Assembly: GCA_008932955.1 (NCBI GenBank)
Contig: WBXE01000113.1
Location: 1-7,606, forward strand
Source: Verrucomicrobiota bacterium
GTDB lineage: Bacteria; Verrucomicrobiota; Verrucomicrobiia; Verrucomicrobiales; Akkermansiaceae
DNA: 7,606 bases
Reading direction: 5' to 3'
Positions 5,752 to 7,606 of this stretch are shown here, piece after piece. Under the pieces are notes generated by a model that saw only the letters and a list, made by a program, of their open reading frames with translations, was not told the origin of the DNA and searched no databases. Made by a program: the position numbers and the translations under genes. Within the stretch, counting starts at the first letter, position 1, and each line of letters starts with the position of its first letter.

Positions 5752-6372
5752 ATGTCCATTTCCCTCATCGTCGGCCTCGGCAATCCGGGGCGGCAATACG
5801 CAGCGACCCGCCACAACGTTGGCTTCATGGTGATGGATGGATTGGCGGCGGCGGAGGGGGCGGTGTTTCAGACGATGCCGCGGTGGCAGAGTCATCTGGC
5901 GAAGTTGCCCGGCAGCGGCACGCTATTGCTCAAGCCGCAAACCTTCATGAACCTCAGCGGGCGGGCCGTGCAGCAAATTCTGTCTTATTACAAGTGGACT
6001 CCCGACCAGATGCTCGTCGTTTATGACGATGCGGCGCTGCCGCTGGGAGCCCTGCGGTTTCGCGAAAAAGGCAGCGCCGGCGGCCACAATGGCATCAAAT
6101 CCATCCTCCAACACCTCGGCCGCGACGATTTTTCCCGCCTCAAACTCGGCATCGGTTCCAGCCTGCCCGCGGCCATGGTCGGCCATGTGCTGGGCACTTT
6201 CACGCCCGAAGAACGCCCGTTGTGTGAAAACATGCTTGCCACGGCGCTCGAAGCGGTGCAGGTTGCGCGTTCACAAGGTATCGCCGCCGCGGCGAACCGC
6301 TTCCACCCCCGCAGCAATCCACCCAATCCTCCCACCGATGAGTCGCAAATACCAAGGCCTAATCGTCCTTAA
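5752..6372 (+). CDS. pth: Peptidyl-tRNA hydrolase
   Basis: Cleaves the ester bond of peptidyl-tRNAs that drop off the ribosome, recycling tRNA; it acts in the cytoplasm and is usually essential. The product is 206 residues from ATG 5752, which begins the canonical LIVGLGNPG strand (Asn11). The active site is complete: RHNVGF with catalytic His21, FMNLSG with Asn67, VYDDAALPLG with Asp92, and GGHNGI with Asn113. Family similarity ends about residue 188 (ANRFHPRSN). A 17-residue Pro/Asn-rich tail follows, and its last 11 residues are encoded by DNA that also encodes the start of rpsF in another frame. The 35-bp overlap implies coupled translation of the two genes. There is no visible Shine-Dalgarno sequence. 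Confidence 0.95.
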   Translation: MSISLIVGLGNPGRQYAATRHNVGFMVMDGLAAAEGAVFQTMPRWQSHLAKLPGSGTLLLKPQTFMNLSGRAVQQILSYYKWTPDQMLVVYDDAALPLGALRFREKGSAGGHNGIKSILQHLGRDDFSRLKLGIGSSLPAAMVGHVLGTFTPEERPLCENMLATALEAVQVARSQGIAAAANRFHPRSNPPNPPTDESQIPRPNRP

Positions 6373-6625
6373 CACCAAGTCCCTGGATGGAACTCTCGAC
6401 GAACTCGTGAGCTCCATTGCCAAGGAAATCGAAGCCGAAGGCGGCGCAATCGACAAGGTTGCCCAGCTCGGCCGCCGTCAATTCGCCTACAACGCCCGCC
6501 ACCTCGAAGCCGGCCACTACGTTAATTACGTCTTCACCGGTAGCCCCGATATCGTGTCCAAGCTCCAAGCCCGGCTTCGCCTCAACGGCAAAGTCCACTT
6601 GCAGCATTTCCAGCGCGTCGCCTGA
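6338..6625 (+). CDS. rpsF: 30S ribosomal protein S6
   Basis: S6 pairs with S18 on the platform of the small subunit. The product is 95 residues, slightly short but normal for the core family. It contains the KYQGLIVLNT first strand, a helix with SIAKEIEAEGG, the QLGRRQFAY strand typical of S6, the YVNYVFTG strand, and a C-terminal HLQHFQRV strand. ATG 6338 is chosen because the first strand starts three residues in; no closer start exists. The gene therefore begins inside pth, overlapping it by 35 bp, and has no leader or Shine-Dalgarno of its own. ssb follows 71 bp downstream. The usual partner rpsR (S18) is not present in the window. Confidence 0.94.
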   Translation: MSRKYQGLIVLNTKSLDGTLDELVSSIAKEIEAEGGAIDKVAQLGRRQFAYNARHLEAGHYVNYVFTGSPDIVSKLQARLRLNGKVHLQHFQRVA

Positions 6626-6663
6626 GCCGCCGGCCGCTCTGACCAGCGGCATCCGTCGGCGGT
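6626..6663 (+). promoter_or_regulatory. Bulged GC-rich hairpin between rpsF and ssb
   Basis: The structure starts directly after the rpsF stop codon. The outer stem GCCGCCG (6626-6632) pairs with CGGCGGT (6657-6663, one G-T pair). The inner stem GCCGCT (6633-6638) pairs with AGCGGC (6645-6650) around a CTGACC loop. A 3' bulge ATCCGT (6651-6656) carries CCG. It could be an attenuator, or an S6:S18-type autoregulatory site, which in other phyla is a bulged stem with CCG ahead of rpsF. The function is not established; the stem itself is plain in the sequence. Confidence 0.4.
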
Positions 6664-6696
6664 TCTCTTACCAAAAAATCCCAGTTCCTTCCAGAT

Positions 6697-7182
6697 ATGG
6701 CCAATTTAAACAAAGTCATGCTCATCGGCAATCTCACCCGGGATCCCGAATTGCGCTACACCCCCAAAGGCACTGCGGTGGCCGATATCACTTTGGCGAT
6801 CAACCGGATATGGAATAACGAGCAAAACGTCCGCCAAGAGGAAACCATCTTCGTCGAGGTGACCCTGTGGGGCCGCCAAGCCGAGTTGGCTCAGCAATAC
6901 CTCAGCAAAGGCCGCCTCGCCTACATCGAAGGCCGCCTCCAAATGGACACTTGGGACGACAAGGAAACCGGCAAGAAACGCAGCAAGCTCAAGGTCATAG
7001 GCGAAACCCTCCAATTCCTGCCCGACGGCAAGGGTGCTGGCGGTGGCGGTGGTGGTGGTTCACACCAAGGGTCCCAGCACCAAGCTCCGCAACAGCAGAG
7101 TCACCGGCAAGCGCCCCAGCAGCAGGGCGCATCCCCTGCGCCTGCCGACAACTTCGCCGAAGAGGACGATATTCCGTTCTGA
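6697..7182 (+). CDS. ssb: Single-stranded DNA-binding protein
   Basis: Coats single-stranded DNA during replication, recombination and repair, and recruits partners through its C-terminal tip. The product is 161 residues. The OB-fold covers about 1-108, with LNKVMLIGNLTRDPELRYTP, the VTLWGRQAELAQQYLSKG core, and YIEGRLQMDTWDDKETGKKR. It is followed by a Gly run (114-121) and a flexible Gln-rich linker (122-145) with QAPQQQ twice (129-134 and 138-143). The acidic tip EEDDIPF (155-161) is the conserved partner-binding end. The start follows the rpsF-ssb gap; there is no Shine-Dalgarno sequence. Placement after rpsF is the common bacterial order. Confidence 0.96.
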   Translation: MANLNKVMLIGNLTRDPELRYTPKGTAVADITLAINRIWNNEQNVRQEETIFVEVTLWGRQAELAQQYLSKGRLAYIEGRLQMDTWDDKETGKKRSKLKVIGETLQFLPDGKGAGGGGGGGSHQGSQHQAPQQQSHRQAPQQQGASPAPADNFAEEDDIPF

Positions 7183-7188
7183 TTCGGA

Positions 7189-7206
7189 TCTGAGCTCAGC
7201 CTCAGA
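7189..7206. terminator. Weak hairpin between ssb and the convergent transposase end
   Basis: TCTGAG (7189-7194) pairs with CTCAGA (7201-7206) across a 6-nt loop, 6 bp after the ssb stop codon. There is no T-run on either side, so this is at best a weak or factor-assisted terminator for the two converging genes. Confidence 0.25.
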
Positions 7207-7261
7207 CTTGCTGCTAGGCGTTTCGGTGTGGCCGATCCCGCTGGCAGATTTTAAACGCGCT

Positions 7262-7606
7262 TCAGATCCCCACGCGCAAATCCCTGGCACTCCACAGCAG
7301 TCCCTTTGCGCTGCTGCCGCTGTCCCTCATCACCCGCGCACCATCCTTGCGCTTGGCGCTGAATCGTTCCCGTGCCCGCGTGATCGCCTCATTCACAAAC
7401 TCCTTGCTGCCGATCACCGCCCCATCCAGGCTTCGTTTGAAGCGCAGCGCCAAACGAAGCCTGCCCCGGCGTAGCTCACCGCAGGTGAACGAAGCCGGGC
7501 CTAACCACCGGATCCTCGCGCTCCAAACTACGCCCGGGCAAGCCTGACATCGTTTGAAGCGCAGCGCCAAACGGAGCCTGCCCCGGCGTAGCTCACCGCA
7601 GGTGAA
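7262..7606 (-). CDS. C-terminal end of a REP-associated tyrosine transposase (RAYT)-like protein, partial, possibly a pseudogene
   Basis: The minus-strand frame is open from the window edge to the TGA at 7264-7262. Its last 54 residues (7426-7265) start DGAVIGSKEFVNEA and continue with RERFSAKRKDGARVMR and WSARDLRV. I recognise this as the C-terminal signature of RAYT proteins (IS200-like Y1 transposases bound to REP palindromes), in which DGAVLGSREFV, KRKxGAR and LRDLRV blocks recur. The catalytic HUH and tyrosine motifs would lie further upstream, outside the window. Upstream of residue DGAV the frame runs through a 117-bp-period palindromic repeat, so FTCGELRRGRLRLALRFKR occurs twice. Because 117 is a multiple of three, the frame is not broken. 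Either the repeat has been inserted in frame into a living gene, or this is a fragment with repeats in place of its N-terminal part. It converges on ssb. Confidence 0.5.
   Translation of the reverse strand, partial: FTCGELRRGRLRLALRFKRCQACPGVVWSARIRWLGPASFTCGELRRGRLRLALRFKRSLDGAVIGSKEFVNEAITRARERFSAKRKDGARVMRDSGSSAKGLLWSARDLRVGI
7427..7463. repeat. 13-bp perfect hairpin at the edge of the RAYT-like coding end
   Basis: CAGGCTTCGTTTG (7427-7439) pairs perfectly with CAAACGAAGCCTG (7451-7463). The 11-nt loop can itself form GCGC-A-GCGC. The structure begins at the base where recognisable transposase similarity stops (7426). The second copy (from 7551) keeps only the inner CGTTTG/CAAACG pairing. 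Confidence 0.8.
7434..7489. repeat. Tandem repeat copy 1 (period 117 bp)
   Basis: These 56 bp match 7551-7606 with a single difference (A at 7457, G at 7574). The unit combines the CGTTTG...CAAACG hairpin and the GTAG hairpin. The 61 bp between copies contains a GCCCGGGC palindrome (7532-7539) and looks like a diverged relative of the unit. Confidence 0.9.
7465..7499 (+). repeat. GTAG-containing second hairpin of the repeat unit
   Basis: CCCGGC (7465-7470) pairs with GCCGGG (7494-7499). Inside, GTAG (7471-7474) precedes CTCACC-GCA-GGTGA, in which TCACC (7476-7480) pairs with GGTGA (7484-7488). The GTAG head before a palindrome is the REP signature. Copy 2 has the same GTAG at 7588-7591 but is cut by the window end. 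Confidence 0.55.
7551..7606. repeat. Tandem repeat copy 2 (period 117 bp), cut by the window end
   Basis: Second copy of 7434-7489, 55 of 56 bases identical and running off the window. The array may therefore continue beyond the window, and the total number of copies is unknown. Confidence 0.9.

Noticed and set aside
7498..7504. GCCTAAC, identical to an integron attC core-site end
   Set aside because: No matching GTTRRRY partner lies at attC distance on either strand, no paired inner L boxes are seen, and no cassette-like gene follows.
7434..7606. CRISPR array
   Set aside because: Only two copies, 56-bp units with strong internal palindromes and a 61-bp spacer related to the unit itself; no cas gene is seen.

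Overview
The window looks like a chromosomal housekeeping stretch of a high-GC Gram-negative bacterium, most likely a member of the Verrucomicrobiota. This rests on the pth-rpsF-ssb gene order, the lack of Shine-Dalgarno sequences before most starts, a secreted GH29 fucosidase, and many short palindromes of a style I associate with that phylum. The phylum call is inference; no marker here is decisive by itself.

Layout. Positions 2-691 hold the 3' part of rpsA (ribosomal protein S1), closed by a strong intrinsic terminator at 722-774. A leader of about 290 bp with two GGAG-plus-hairpin elements precedes a secreted alpha-L-fucosidase (1067-2590), which is followed by a perfect 12-bp hairpin. 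Next comes tRNA-Pro(CGG) at 2681-2757. The tRNA 3' end and its downstream flank are repeated exactly 200 bp further on, enclosing a small gene-free segment like a collapsed att-flanked insertion. A secreted alpha/beta hydrolase (3085-3978) converges on pyruvate kinase (3975-5408, minus strand), and their stop codons overlap by 4 bp.

The 343-bp gap between pyk and the divergent pth holds a cluster of REP-like palindromes, including two GTAG-headed hairpins in opposite orientation. Then pth (5752-6372) overlaps rpsF (6338-6625) by 35 bp, followed by ssb (6697-7182). The usual rpsR/rplI partners do not follow.

Instead, the last 345 bp on the minus strand read as the C-terminal end of a REP-associated tyrosine transposase (RAYT). 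Its upstream part is made of a 117-bp-period palindromic repeat that keeps the reading frame open to the window edge.

How it fits together. S1, S6, Pth, SSB, tRNA-Pro and pyruvate kinase are core translation, replication and glycolysis functions. The accessory layer is the set of GTAG/GGAG hairpins, the RAYT-like end and the tRNA 3'-end duplication. The best candidate for an interesting system is a REP/RAYT family (a domesticated IS200-like transposase with its palindromes). It appears to occupy several intergenic gaps here and to have interrupted the ribosomal-protein operon downstream of ssb.
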